Assembly: GCA_030834165.1 (NCBI GenBank)
Contig: JAURFU010000003.1
Location: 20,860 to 84,859 of the forward strand
Source of the DNA: Verrucomicrobiota bacterium
GTDB lineage: Bacteria; Verrucomicrobiota; Verrucomicrobiia; Opitutales; UBA953
Direction: 5' to 3'
Length of the DNA: 64,000 bases
The translations under genes and the position numbers were made by a program. Shown one piece after another: positions 36,651 through 45,233 of the stretch (the first letter of the stretch is position 1; every line of letters begins with the position of its first letter). Below the pieces are notes generated by a model. It ran no database searches, was not told the origin of the DNA, and saw nothing but the letters and a program-made list of their open reading frames with translations.

Positions 36651-37335
36651 GCGGCCTTCCTTGCTCCGTCCGGCGCTCGCCCTCGCGGCCGTCGTCGGCT
36701 TCTTCGGCTTCCATGGCACGGGCGGCGAGTGGCTCGACTTCCAGGTCCAGTCTTGGTTCTGGGACGGGCGGGACTGGCTGATTCCGAAGAACCCGGGTTG
36801 GTTCCATAAACTGGCCTACACCGGTCCGAAGGTCGTGCTCTCCGCCTTCGCGCTGTGGCTGCTCTGGGCCATCGCTTTCCCGGCTCGTTCGCCGGCTTGG
36901 CTCGGCCGCCGCCGCGCCGCCTATGTCATCGTTTCGATGGCGGTGGTCTCGCTCGTGAGCGTCCAGCTGCGTTCGGTCACCCAGATGGCGACGCCGCGTG
37001 ACCTCACGACCTACGGCGCCGTCGCGCCGAACGCCTGGGAGCACCTCCTGCTGTTCGACGTCAAGCCCGCCGGCTATCCCAGCCATGCCTTCCCGGCCGG
37101 CCATGCGAGCGGGGGCTTCGCGCTGCTATGCCTGGCCTTCGCCTGGGACACCGCCGCGGCCCGCCGCCGCGGTTTCCTGATCGGCGGCGTCTACGGCGGC
37201 TTGATGGGTCTGTATCAGATCGCCCGCGGGGAACACTTCCTCTCCCACACCTTGGCCACGGCCGCTCTCGCCTGGCTGCTCTCCGCAGCCTTGGCGCGCT
37301 GGCTGAAGCCGGCGGAGGTCAGTTCGACCAATTGA
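36622..37335 (+). CDS. PAP2 family membrane phosphatase
   Basis: The 237-residue protein has about six helices and PAP2-type motifs: 'QMATPRDLTTYG' (equivalent to the first Lys/Arg-Pro motif, modified), 'FPAGHASGGFA' (PSGH-like, catalytic His) and 'RGEHFLSHTL' (SR-H motif). Such enzymes dephosphorylate membrane lipids such as undecaprenyl pyrophosphate, phosphatidylglycerol phosphate or lipid A. Its 29-base overlap with the LtaS-like gene implies linked function, perhaps lipid recycling after head-group transfer (inference). Its 3' end overlaps the prepilin gene on the other strand by 17 bases. Confidence 0.88.
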   Translation: MADSSILPAERPSLLRPALALAAVVGFFGFHGTGGEWLDFQVQSWFWDGRDWLIPKNPGWFHKLAYTGPKVVLSAFALWLLWAIAFPARSPAWLGRRRAAYVIVSMAVVSLVSVQLRSVTQMATPRDLTTYGAVAPNAWEHLLLFDVKPAGYPSHAFPAGHASGGFALLCLAFAWDTAAARRRGFLIGGVYGGLMGLYQIARGEHFLSHTLATAALAWLLSAALARWLKPAEVSSTN

Positions 37336-38056
37336 CGATGTTGTCCGCGCGGTAGGGGCCGCTCGAGCCGGTCTCGTCGAAGTAACTCGCGGGGACGATG
37401 CCCGAGCGGGTCATCGTGGTGCCGCCGGCCGGGGCTGGATCCCAGTATTCCGCGAGCGGCGGCGCGTCGCCCGGGGTGGCCGCTTCGGTGAAGTTGACGG
37501 AACAGGAGACGACCAGGAAGTTCGGAGATTTCCATTCCTGGAAGCGGGCCAGCGAGACGAGGACACGGTAACGATAGTCGTAAGGATTGCCCCAAGCGTC
37601 GACGAACTCGCGGCAGGCGGCGTTGCCCCCGCGCCAGTCGTTGGCGCTGATCTGCGAATCGTCGTTCGTGGTGACGTCGTCCAGGCTCAGGAAGCTGCGC
37701 ATCTGGCGGTTGGCGCCGCCCGGGAGGGAGACGTGGTCGAAGTCGAGCAGGGTGGGAGGGACGCCCGGGGTCGTGAAGCGGAGCAGGCGACGACCGAGGA
37801 GCTGGTCGAGCAGGTCGCGACGGAAGCGGTCGTCGGTGCCCGTGGCGCAGCCGGGGAAGTCGCCGTAGGCCTTGCGGTAGCTTTGCGCGGCCATGGAGAT
37901 CGCCTGGATCTCGCCTTTGGACTTGGACTTGTTGCGGCCGTTGTTGGCGGCCTTGAAGAGGCCGAAGGTGATCGTGGCGAGGATGCCGATCACGAGGATG
38001 ACGACGAGGAGCTCGACGAGGGTGAAACCGGCGCGGCGGGCGGAGGGGCGGAGCAT
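37319..38056 (-). CDS. Type II secretion/type IV pilin-like prepilin
   Basis: The 245-residue protein has a class III signal: 'RRAGFTLVELLVVILVIGILATI' places the prepilin peptidase site after Gly10, with Phe+1 and Glu+5. The C-terminal domain has 'DAWGNPYDYRYRV', similar to pseudopilin GspG-type calcium-loop regions and to the many G/H-type prepilins of Verrucomicrobiota. I start at ATG 38056; the longer ORF adds upstream out-of-family residues. No secretion ATPase or platform gene is nearby, so it is an orphan pseudopilin. Confidence 0.88.
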   Translation of the reverse strand: MLRPSARRAGFTLVELLVVILVIGILATITFGLFKAANNGRNKSKSKGEIQAISMAAQSYRKAYGDFPGCATGTDDRFRRDLLDQLLGRRLLRFTTPGVPPTLLDFDHVSLPGGANRQMRSFLSLDDVTTNDDSQISANDWRGGNAACREFVDAWGNPYDYRYRVLVSLARFQEWKSPNFLVVSCSVNFTEAATPGDAPPLAEYWDPAPAGGTTMTRSGIVPASYFDETGSSGPYRADNIVNWSN

Positions 38057-38067
38057 GGGGAGGGGGT

Positions 38068-38442
38068 TCAGATGTGGCGGGAGTCGTTCTCGTCCTTCTT
38101 GACGTAGCCGGAGTCCTGTCGCTGGTGGTTCACGGCGTTCTTCTTCAGGTAGGCCTGGTAGACGTCGTCCGCGGACATGCCGAGGACCTGGGCGATGGAG
38201 ATCAGGAAGTGGAACAGGTCGATGACCTCTACCCGGGCGTTCTGTTCGTCGAACTTCTGGTATTTGGCCCACCACTTCCAGGGCACGGAGTCGGTCAGTT
38301 CGGCCATCTCCTGCTGCATGGCCCGGAGGTAGTTGAGGACCCATTTGATCTTCTCCTCCTCGGTCATCCCGGCGGTTTCGACGCCGATGCGCCTGTTGAG
38401 CGCCTCCTGCATCTGGAAGATTTCTTCGAGCTTGTCGGGCAT
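38068..38442 (-). CDS. All-alpha NTP pyrophosphatase, dimeric dUTPase-like
   Basis: The 124-residue helical protein has the ExxE ... ExxD metal motif pattern ('QEMAELTD' near residue 43 and 'EVIDLFHFLISIAQ' near 71), plus the 'WKWWAK' segment typical of dUTPase_2/MazG-like enzymes. It probably hydrolyses dUTP or another non-canonical nucleotide to the monophosphate, preventing uracil in DNA. The 'YLKKNAVNHQRQDSGY' end also fits dimeric dUTPases. It precedes the prepilin gene by 11 bases. Confidence 0.88.
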   Translation of the reverse strand: MPDKLEEIFQMQEALNRRIGVETAGMTEEEKIKWVLNYLRAMQQEMAELTDSVPWKWWAKYQKFDEQNARVEVIDLFHFLISIAQVLGMSADDVYQAYLKKNAVNHQRQDSGYVKKDENDSRHI

Positions 38443-38540
38443 GCGTCATCAAACATCGGTCCGGGCGAGGACGAAAGGCGAAAATGGCTCATCTTGATTT
38501 TAGTCTTGGGCGGGGTGGGGCGCCTTGTCTTTATCCCGCC

Positions 38541-39731
38541 ATGGAACTGCCGGCCCTCGCGTTGCTCTCGATTCTGGTCCTGCTTTGTTATGTTTTCGAG
38601 GTGTCCTCAGCCCGGACGAGGATCCCCAGCGTCCTTCTTCTGCTCGGGTTGGGCATGGGCCTGAGGCCGGTCTGCTCCGCCTTGGGCTGGGCTGCTCCGG
38701 AGCTCTCCCGATTGCTTCCGGAGATCGGCACGGTGGGTCTCATCCTTATCGTCCTCGAAGGGGCCCTTGAACTGCGCTTTTCGCGCTCGCGGGCTCCGCT
38801 CATCCTGCGCTCGCTCGGCCTCGCGGTCCTGACCCTGATGGCCTTCTCCATGGGATTGGCTTACGTCCTGACCCAAGCGGTGGGTTGTGACTTCCGCACC
38901 GGCTTGCTCAACGCCTTGCCCTTGGCCGTGATTTCGAGCGCGGTGGCGGTTCCGACCTCCCGGCTGCTTGGTCCGGCGGACGCGGAATTCATCATCTACG
39001 AGAGCACGTTCTCCGACATCCTCGGCGTCCTGGCCTTCAATTTCGTCCTCGTGCATGAAGTGGTCGGCCTGGCCGCGGTTAAATCCTTCCTCTTCCAGCT
39101 GCTGTTGAGCGGTTTGCTCGCCTTCGGCGGGACGCTCCTGCTCGCGTTCCTGATCTCGCGGCTCAAGCATCGCATCAAGTTCGGCCCCATCCTTGCCTTG
39201 GTGATCCTTCTTTATTCGGTCGCCAAGTACTTCCATCTGCCGGCACTGCTGCTGATTCTCGTCTTGGGGTTGTTTCTGGCTAATTTCAGAAAATTAGGCC
39301 GGTTTCCCCGGCTGGCGTTTCTCCATCCCGAGTCCCTCGAGCCGGAGGTGCGTCGTTTTGATGAGTTGCTGGCCGAGCTGACCTTCGTGGTGCGTATCAC
39401 CTTCTTCCTTCTTTTCGGCTTCCTGATCGATCTGAAGGCGTTTTTCCGCCTTGATGTGCTGTTCTGGGTGGCCGCGGGGTTGCTGGGAGTCTATGTGTTG
39501 AGGGCGGCTTTCCTTTTCATCCTGAGATTGCCGCTCCATCCGCTGATTTTCTTCGCCCCCCGCGGGCTTATCACCGTGCTCCTCCTCCTGCAGCTGCCGT
39601 CGGCCTTACGTCTGGTCCAGATCGACGACGTCTTGGTCACCCAGGTCGTCGTGCTCTCCGCCATCGTGATGATGGCGGGTACGGCCGGCGTTTCGAGGGC
39701 GGATAATCCGGACGCCGGCCTCGCGGACTGA
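38541..39731 (+). CDS. Cation:proton antiporter (CPA superfamily)
   Basis: The 396-residue membrane protein has about eleven to twelve helices. 'IGTVGLILIVLEGALELRFSR', 'LPLAVISSAVAVPTSRLLG' and 'EFIIYESTFSDILGV' (acidic residues for cation binding near helix 5) are CPA Na+/H+ exchanger features. The end '.FFAPRGLITVLLLLQLP' is typical of CPA1. I start at ATG 38541, which begins a helix, instead of 38484. It probably exchanges Na+ or K+ for H+. The U32 gene follows after 1 base. Confidence 0.9.
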   Translation: MELPALALLSILVLLCYVFEVSSARTRIPSVLLLLGLGMGLRPVCSALGWAAPELSRLLPEIGTVGLILIVLEGALELRFSRSRAPLILRSLGLAVLTLMAFSMGLAYVLTQAVGCDFRTGLLNALPLAVISSAVAVPTSRLLGPADAEFIIYESTFSDILGVLAFNFVLVHEVVGLAAVKSFLFQLLLSGLLAFGGTLLLAFLISRLKHRIKFGPILALVILLYSVAKYFHLPALLLILVLGLFLANFRKLGRFPRLAFLHPESLEPEVRRFDELLAELTFVVRITFFLLFGFLIDLKAFFRLDVLFWVAAGLLGVYVLRAAFLFILRLPLHPLIFFAPRGLITVLLLLQLPSALRLVQIDDVLVTQVVVLSAIVMMAGTAGVSRADNPDAGLAD

Positions 39732-39732
39732 C

Positions 39733-42255
39733 ATGTCGTCCGGTAGTGCCCAGTTGCGTAAGCCCGAAGTTCTCGCCCCGGCCGGCGAATGGGACTGCGT
39801 CCGCGCGGCGGTCGAGAACGGCGCCGACGCGGTCTTCTTCGGCATCGGCCGCTTCAACGCCCGCGTCCGGGCCAAGAACTTCGAAGAGGCCGACCTGCCC
39901 GAACTCATGGCCTACCTGCACGGCCGCGGGGTGAAGGGGTACGTGACCTTCAACACGCTGATCTTCCCCGACGAACTGGCCGAAGCCGCGCGCACGCTCC
40001 GTTCCATCGTCGCGGCCGGTGTCGACGCCGCCATCGTCCAGGACCCCGGCATCTGCCGCCTCATCCGCCGCATCTCGCCCGACTTTCCGATCCACGCCTC
40101 GACGCAGATGACGGTCACGAGCGCGGCCGGCGTAGATTACGCCCGCGGCCTCGGCGCTTCGCTGGCGGTCCTCGGCCGGGAGGTCTCCATCCCCGAGATG
40201 CAGAAGCTCCAGGCCGAGCAGGCGAAGATTGGCGAGCCGCTCGACCTCGAGGTCTTCGTCCACGGCGCGCTCTGCGTCGCCTATTCCGGCCAGTGCCTGA
40301 CGAGCGAATCCCTCGGCGGTCGCTCGGCCAACCGCGGCGAATGCGCCCAAGCCTGCCGCCTGCCTTACGAACTCGTGGTCGACGGCGTCGTCCGCGACCT
40401 CGGCGACAAGGCCTACCTGCTTTCCCCGCAGGACCTCGCCGGCATCGAGGTCGTCCCTGACCTCATCCGCGCCGGCATCCGTTCCCTCAAGATCGAAGGC
40501 CGCCTGAAGTCCCCTGAATACGTGGCCGCGATCACCAAGGCCTACCGCCGCGCGGTGGACGCCGCGTGGGACGCGCTCATGAAGGGCGCCGACGCCGATC
40601 GCGCCGCCCTGCAGGTCCGTCAGGAGGAGGACTACGCGATGCAGATGACCTTCTCGCGCGGCCTCCACACGGGCTGGCTCCGCGGCATCGACAACCAGCA
40701 GCTCGTCCACGCCCGCTTCGGCAAGAAGCGCGGCGCCTATCTCGGCACGGTCGTCGACGTGGCTGCGAACGGCGTGACGATGCGTCTCGAGGGTCCGCTC
40801 AAGCCCGGCGACGGCGTGGTCTTCGACCAAGGCAAGCCGGCCGAACGCGAGCAGGGCGGTTTCGTCCACGGCCTCGAGCCCGCCCGGGGCGGCCTGACGT
40901 TCATCCGTTTCGGCCGCGAAGACGTGGAGTGGGATCAGGTGAAGCCGGGTGCCATCCTCTGGAAGACCAAGGACCAGGAACTCGACAAGCGACTCCATGA
41001 CTCCTGGGACCGCGAGAAGGCCAACTACCGCCGACCTTTGCACGCCAAGGTCATCGGCCGCCTCGGCCAGCCCCTCCGCGTCGAATTCAACGACGGCGAA
41101 GGCCATGTCGTCGCCGGCGAAAGCGCGATGCCGTGCGCCGCCGCCGAAAAGCGTCCCATGGACGTCACCACGCTCCGCGACCAGCTGGGCCGGCTCGGCG
41201 ACACGGGCTTCGAACTGGGCGAACTGCAGGCCGACCTCGAAGGCGCCCTCATCGTCCCGGTCAGCGAACTGAACCGCCTCCGTCGCGACCTCGCCGACCA
41301 GATCACGAAGCTCCGCCGCCAGCCGCTGCGCTGGACCTTGCTGCCTTACGCTGAGGAATCGACGAAGGCCGCCCCCTTCGAGCCGAAGCGCCCCGGCGAG
41401 GCCGAGATCGTCGTCGTCATCCGCGAACCCGAGCAGCTTGAGCCGGCCCTCGCGAGCGGCGCCCGCGTGATCTACGCCGAATACGAAGACCCGAAGAAGT
41501 TCCGGGCCGCCGTCGCGCGCGTCCGTGCCTACGAACAGGAAGCCGGCCGCAAGGTCGAGTTCTGGGCCATGGGTCCGCGCATCCACAAGCAGGGCGAGGA
41601 ACGCGTGAGCGAGATCGTCCTCTCCTGCGAAGCTGACGGCTACCTCGTACGTAACCACGAGAACCTCCGCGCGTTCAGGGGCAGGCGCCTCCGCGGCGAC
41701 TTCTCCCTCAACGTCGCCAACGGCCTCACCGCCGAGTGGCTCATGGCCGAGCATGCCCTCGAAGGCCTGACGGTCTCCTACGACCTCGACTCCGAGCAGG
41801 TCGCCGCGCTGCTGCGGTCGGCCCCGCCCGATTGGTTCGAGGTCACGATCCACCAGCACATGCCGATGTTCCATATGGAGCACTGCGTGTTCTGCACCTT
41901 CCTCTCCAAGGGCAAGGACTACCGCGACTGCGGCCGCCCGTGCGAGAAGCACCGCGTGAAGCTGCGCGACCGCGTCGGCGCCGAGCACATCCTCAAGGCC
42001 GACGCCGGCTGCCGGAACACGCTCTTCAATTCGCGCGCCCAGACCGGAGCCGAATACGTGACCCAGCTCCTGGCCCTCGGCGTCCGCCGCTTCCGCGTGG
42101 AGTTCGTCGACGAGGACGCCTCGACCGTCACGCGCACGCTCGAGAAGTATCAGGCCCTGCTCAAGGGCGACCTCGACGGCACCGCGCTCTGGAACGACCT
42201 CAAGGTCCTGAACCAGCTCGGCGTCACGCGCGGCACCATGCGCGTGCGCCTCTGA
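39733..42255 (+). CDS. U32 family peptidase / rRNA hydroxylation-type protein with DUF3656
   Basis: The 840-residue protein has an N-terminal TIM-barrel U32 domain ('LAPAGEWDCVRAAVENGADAVFFG', 'IHASTQMTVTSAAG', 'VFVHGALCVAYSGQCLTS', 'ANRGECAQACRLPYEL') with conserved cysteines for an Fe-S site. A DUF3656-like middle region and a duplicated barrel-like C-terminal part ('HMEHCVFCTFLSKGKDYRDCGRPCEKH') follow. E. coli RlhA, a close relative in architecture, is needed for hydroxycytidine in 23S rRNA; a similar RNA-modifying role is likely. Proteolysis is not established. It abuts recD2 with no gap. Confidence 0.9.
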   Translation: MSSGSAQLRKPEVLAPAGEWDCVRAAVENGADAVFFGIGRFNARVRAKNFEEADLPELMAYLHGRGVKGYVTFNTLIFPDELAEAARTLRSIVAAGVDAAIVQDPGICRLIRRISPDFPIHASTQMTVTSAAGVDYARGLGASLAVLGREVSIPEMQKLQAEQAKIGEPLDLEVFVHGALCVAYSGQCLTSESLGGRSANRGECAQACRLPYELVVDGVVRDLGDKAYLLSPQDLAGIEVVPDLIRAGIRSLKIEGRLKSPEYVAAITKAYRRAVDAAWDALMKGADADRAALQVRQEEDYAMQMTFSRGLHTGWLRGIDNQQLVHARFGKKRGAYLGTVVDVAANGVTMRLEGPLKPGDGVVFDQGKPAEREQGGFVHGLEPARGGLTFIRFGREDVEWDQVKPGAILWKTKDQELDKRLHDSWDREKANYRRPLHAKVIGRLGQPLRVEFNDGEGHVVAGESAMPCAAAEKRPMDVTTLRDQLGRLGDTGFELGELQADLEGALIVPVSELNRLRRDLADQITKLRRQPLRWTLLPYAEESTKAAPFEPKRPGEAEIVVVIREPEQLEPALASGARVIYAEYEDPKKFRAAVARVRAYEQEAGRKVEFWAMGPRIHKQGEERVSEIVLSCEADGYLVRNHENLRAFRGRRLRGDFSLNVANGLTAEWLMAEHALEGLTVSYDLDSEQVAALLRSAPPDWFEVTIHQHMPMFHMEHCVFCTFLSKGKDYRDCGRPCEKHRVKLRDRVGAEHILKADAGCRNTLFNSRAQTGAEYVTQLLALGVRRFRVEFVDEDASTVTRTLEKYQALLKGDLDGTALWNDLKVLNQLGVTRGTMRVRL

Positions 42256-44454
42256 TCACTCCTCGCCGCGGAGGCGGGGCAGGAGGCCCGTGATGCGGCG
42301 CGAGTCCGACGCGTTGCGCACGGCCATCGCGTAGGCGGTGGGGTCGCCGACGAGGATGACCTGCCTGCGGCCGCGCGTGACCGCGGTGTAGACGAGGTTG
42401 CGCGCGAGCATGATGCTGTGCTGGCGGAGCAGGGGGACGACGACCGCGGGGAATTCCGAGCCCTGGGACTTATGGATGCTCACCGCGTAGGCCAGGTGCA
42501 GGTCGCCTTGTTCGCCGCGTTCGAGCTCCACGCGCGCGCCGTCGAAGTCGATCAGCAGCGTGCCTTCCTCGTTCTGGCCGAGCACCACGCCGAAGTCTCC
42601 GTTGAAGACGTTCTTGTCGTAGTTGTTGCGCGTCTGGATGACCTTGTCGCCGGGCTGGATGCGGCCGGGGCGGGCGTCGGCGCCCCGCAGGCGGCCTTGC
42701 AGGGCCTGGTTGAAGGCCTGGATGCCGCCGGTGCCCTTGTGCATCGGGGCGAGCACCTGGATGTCGCGCAGCGGGTCGAAGCGCAGGGCTTTCGGCAGGA
42801 TGTCGCAGCACAGCTTCGTGACCATGGCCACGCAGGCTTCGGGCTCGTCGACGCGGACGAAGTGGATGTCCTGCGAGAAATCGAGCTTCGTCGGATCCTC
42901 GACCGGGGTCGGGGGAGTGGTGTCGGCGTGCAGGATGCCGTGGGCCACCGTGACGATGCCGCTGCGCGCCCCTTGGCGGAAGACCGTGTCGAGGCGCGTG
43001 ACCGCGGCCGCGCCGGAGTCGATGAGGTCGCCGAGCACGTTGCCCGCGCCGACGGAGGGCAGCTGGTTCACGTCTCCGACGAGCAGCACGTGGGCCGTGC
43101 CGGGCACCGCGCGCAGGAGCGCGGCGGCCAGTTTGGTATCGAGCATCGAGGATTCGTCGATGATGACGAAGTCGGTCGCGAGCGGGTTCTCGGCGTTGGC
43201 GGTGAAGCCGCCTTCCGCGGGATCGAACCTGAGGAGCCGATGGATGGTCGAGGACGCCACGTGGGTCGCCTCGGTCATGCGCTTCGCCGCGCGTCCGGTC
43301 GGCGCGCCGAGCGCCATGCGCACGCGCTTGGCGCCGAGGATGTCGCAGAGCGCCTTCAGGATGGTCGTCTTGCCCGTGCCGGGCCCGCCGGTGAGGACGG
43401 TGACCTTGTTCCGCAGGGCCATGAGCACGCCGGCCGCCTGGGCGGGCGAGAAGGCGAAGCCGGCGCGGGTCTGGGCCCATTCGACGGCCTTGTCGGCCAC
43501 GATGGTCGGCAGGCCGGAGGGCGTGGCGAGGAAGCGCTGGACGGAGGCGGCGATCGACTTCTCGGCCTTCTCCTGGGGCTTCAGCTGCACGAGGCGCACG
43601 CCGCGGGCGGAGAGCACGCCCACGGCGTGCTCTTCCATCAGCTTGCGCAGGCGGTCGTGCACGATGGTCTTGTCGACCTCGAGCAGCTCGGTCGCCTTCT
43701 CGAGCAGGCCTTCGTCAGGGAAGGCGCTGTGGCCTTCGCCTTCGAGTTCTTCGAGCGTGTGCAGGATGCCCGCGTCGACGCGCTGCGGGCCGGCGGTCGG
43801 GAGACCGAGGTTGCGCGCGATCTTGTCCGCGGTCTTGAAGCCGACGCCTTCGACTTCGCGGCAGACGCGGTAGGGCTCGGTGGTGAGGACCTTCTTCGCG
43901 TCCTGGCCGTAGGCCTTGACGATGCGGACGCACAGGGCGTTGGTCACCCCGTAGGTCTGCAGGAAGACCATCACTTCACGCAGCGCCTTCTGGTCGTCCC
44001 ACGCGGCCTTGATGGCCTTCGCGCGGCCGGGGCCGATGCCGTCGACCTCGCGGAGGCGGCCGGATTGGTTCGAGATGATGTCGAAGGTGCGGACGCCGAA
44101 CTTGGCGACGATCTTGTCGGCGTAGGTCTTGCCGATGCCTTTGATCAGGCCGCTGCCGAGGTATTTGCGGATGCCGTGGACCGAAGAGGGCAGGCGCGAG
44201 CTGAACGTGCGCACGCGCAGCTGCGGACCATGCGAAGGGTGACGTTCCCAATGGCCGCTGACGTCGACGGTCTCGCCGCACTGCAGGCCGGTCAGGTTGC
44301 CGAGGATGATGACCTTGTCGCCGGCTTCCGGCGCGAGCTCCGCGATCGTGAAATGCGTCTCCTCGTCGAGCCACAGGATGCGCTCGACCACGCCCGAAAG
44401 GGTGGTTTCGGGTCCGCGCGGCGGTTCGCGTGGCGGCGACATGCGTTGAGCCAA
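42256..44454 (-). CDS. recD2: RecD2-type SF1B DNA helicase
   Basis: The 732-residue helicase has the RecD2 N-terminal region with helix-hairpin-helix units ('GIGKTYADKIVAKFG', 'VDGIGPGRAKAIKAAW', 'EVEGVGFKTADKIARNLG'). Motif I is 'TGGPGTGKTTILKAL' (near residue 350), motif II 'FVIIDESSMLD', motif III 'LLVGDVNQLPSVG' and motif VI 'VYTAVTRGRRQVILVGD'. It unwinds DNA 5' to 3' without RecBC and acts in repair or replication. Length is normal. Its stop meets the U32 stop as TGATCA. Confidence 0.96.
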   Translation of the reverse strand: MAQRMSPPREPPRGPETTLSGVVERILWLDEETHFTIAELAPEAGDKVIILGNLTGLQCGETVDVSGHWERHPSHGPQLRVRTFSSRLPSSVHGIRKYLGSGLIKGIGKTYADKIVAKFGVRTFDIISNQSGRLREVDGIGPGRAKAIKAAWDDQKALREVMVFLQTYGVTNALCVRIVKAYGQDAKKVLTTEPYRVCREVEGVGFKTADKIARNLGLPTAGPQRVDAGILHTLEELEGEGHSAFPDEGLLEKATELLEVDKTIVHDRLRKLMEEHAVGVLSARGVRLVQLKPQEKAEKSIAASVQRFLATPSGLPTIVADKAVEWAQTRAGFAFSPAQAAGVLMALRNKVTVLTGGPGTGKTTILKALCDILGAKRVRMALGAPTGRAAKRMTEATHVASSTIHRLLRFDPAEGGFTANAENPLATDFVIIDESSMLDTKLAAALLRAVPGTAHVLLVGDVNQLPSVGAGNVLGDLIDSGAAAVTRLDTVFRQGARSGIVTVAHGILHADTTPPTPVEDPTKLDFSQDIHFVRVDEPEACVAMVTKLCCDILPKALRFDPLRDIQVLAPMHKGTGGIQAFNQALQGRLRGADARPGRIQPGDKVIQTRNNYDKNVFNGDFGVVLGQNEEGTLLIDFDGARVELERGEQGDLHLAYAVSIHKSQGSEFPAVVVPLLRQHSIMLARNLVYTAVTRGRRQVILVGDPTAYAMAVRNASDSRRITGLLPRLRGEE

Positions 44455-44485
44455 TCAGCCCCGCGGGGCGGGAGCGAAACGAAAA

Positions 44486-45145
44486 TCAGCCCAGACCGAA
44501 GACCACCCGGCCCAGCTCGGGCAGGCCGGCGTGGACGGTGTCGGGGGCGTAGGGGGCCAGTTCCTCGGCGGTGTGGCTGCCGGTCGTCACGCAGTGGATC
44601 GCGGCGAGCCGGCCGTTGCGCGCCGTGGAGATGTCGAAGGGCGAATCGCCGACCATGACCGTCCGGGCGGCGTCGGCCTTGAGGGTCGAAAGCACGAAGT
44701 GGGTGAACTCCGCCTGGGGCTTGCGCCAAGGGTGGACGTTGGTGCCGAAGACGGCGTCCACGACGTCGTCCAGCCCGAGGTGCTCCATGATCTTCTTGGA
44801 GTTGGCGTCGTCCTTGTTGGTGTAGACCGCGACGCGGACACCCTTGGCACGGAGGCCGACGAGGATCTCGCGGCAGCCGGGGTAGGCGCGCAGGCCGTGA
44901 TACATCACCGACGGGAAGTGCTCGCGGAAGAGGCGGGTGGCGGTGGGGGCGTTGGCTTCGCCGGCGAGCTTGACCACCGTGACGTTGACCGAGCCCCCGA
45001 CGGCGCGGCGGATCTGCTCCAAGGTGACACCCGGCAGGCCCATCATGCCCATGACGTCATCGTAGCAGCGATGAATGGCTTCGAAGTTGTCGACCAGCGT
45101 ACCGTCGAGGTCGAAAAGGACGGTTTCAGGGAGGGGGCGGGCCAT
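44486..45145 (-). CDS. HAD-superfamily phosphatase, phosphoglycolate phosphatase-like
   Basis: The 219-residue HAD hydrolase has motif I 'FDLDGTLVDNFEAI' (nucleophile Asp near 13), motif II 'VYTNKDD', and motif III/IV 'MVGDSPFDISTARNG' after a conserved Lys. The cap domain is the small helical C1 type used by Gph and PgmB-like enzymes. The substrate is probably a phosphorylated small metabolite such as 2-phosphoglycolate. I choose ATG 45145 over the TTG at 45157. It diverges from the His-tailed membrane gene across an 88-base gap holding a palindrome. Confidence 0.9.
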   Translation of the reverse strand: MARPLPETVLFDLDGTLVDNFEAIHRCYDDVMGMMGLPGVTLEQIRRAVGGSVNVTVVKLAGEANAPTATRLFREHFPSVMYHGLRAYPGCREILVGLRAKGVRVAVYTNKDDANSKKIMEHLGLDDVVDAVFGTNVHPWRKPQAEFTHFVLSTLKADAARTVMVGDSPFDISTARNGRLAAIHCVTTGSHTAEELAPYAPDTVHAGLPELGRVVFGLG

Positions 45146-45178
45146 GGCTGACCCCAATCAGGCGGGTCGGCGGACGGT

Positions 45179-45192
45179 TTCCAAGTTTGGAA
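45179..45192. promoter_or_regulatory. Palindrome between divergent HAD and His-tail genes
   Basis: TTCCAA-GT-TTGGAA is a perfect 6+6 inverted repeat in the 88-base divergent spacer. It is a possible regulator site for one or both genes; no known binding consensus is matched. Confidence 0.3.
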
Positions 45193-45233
45193 TTGAAGGG
45201 CAGGGCGGCGGACCTAGGTTGCCGCTTCGCACC

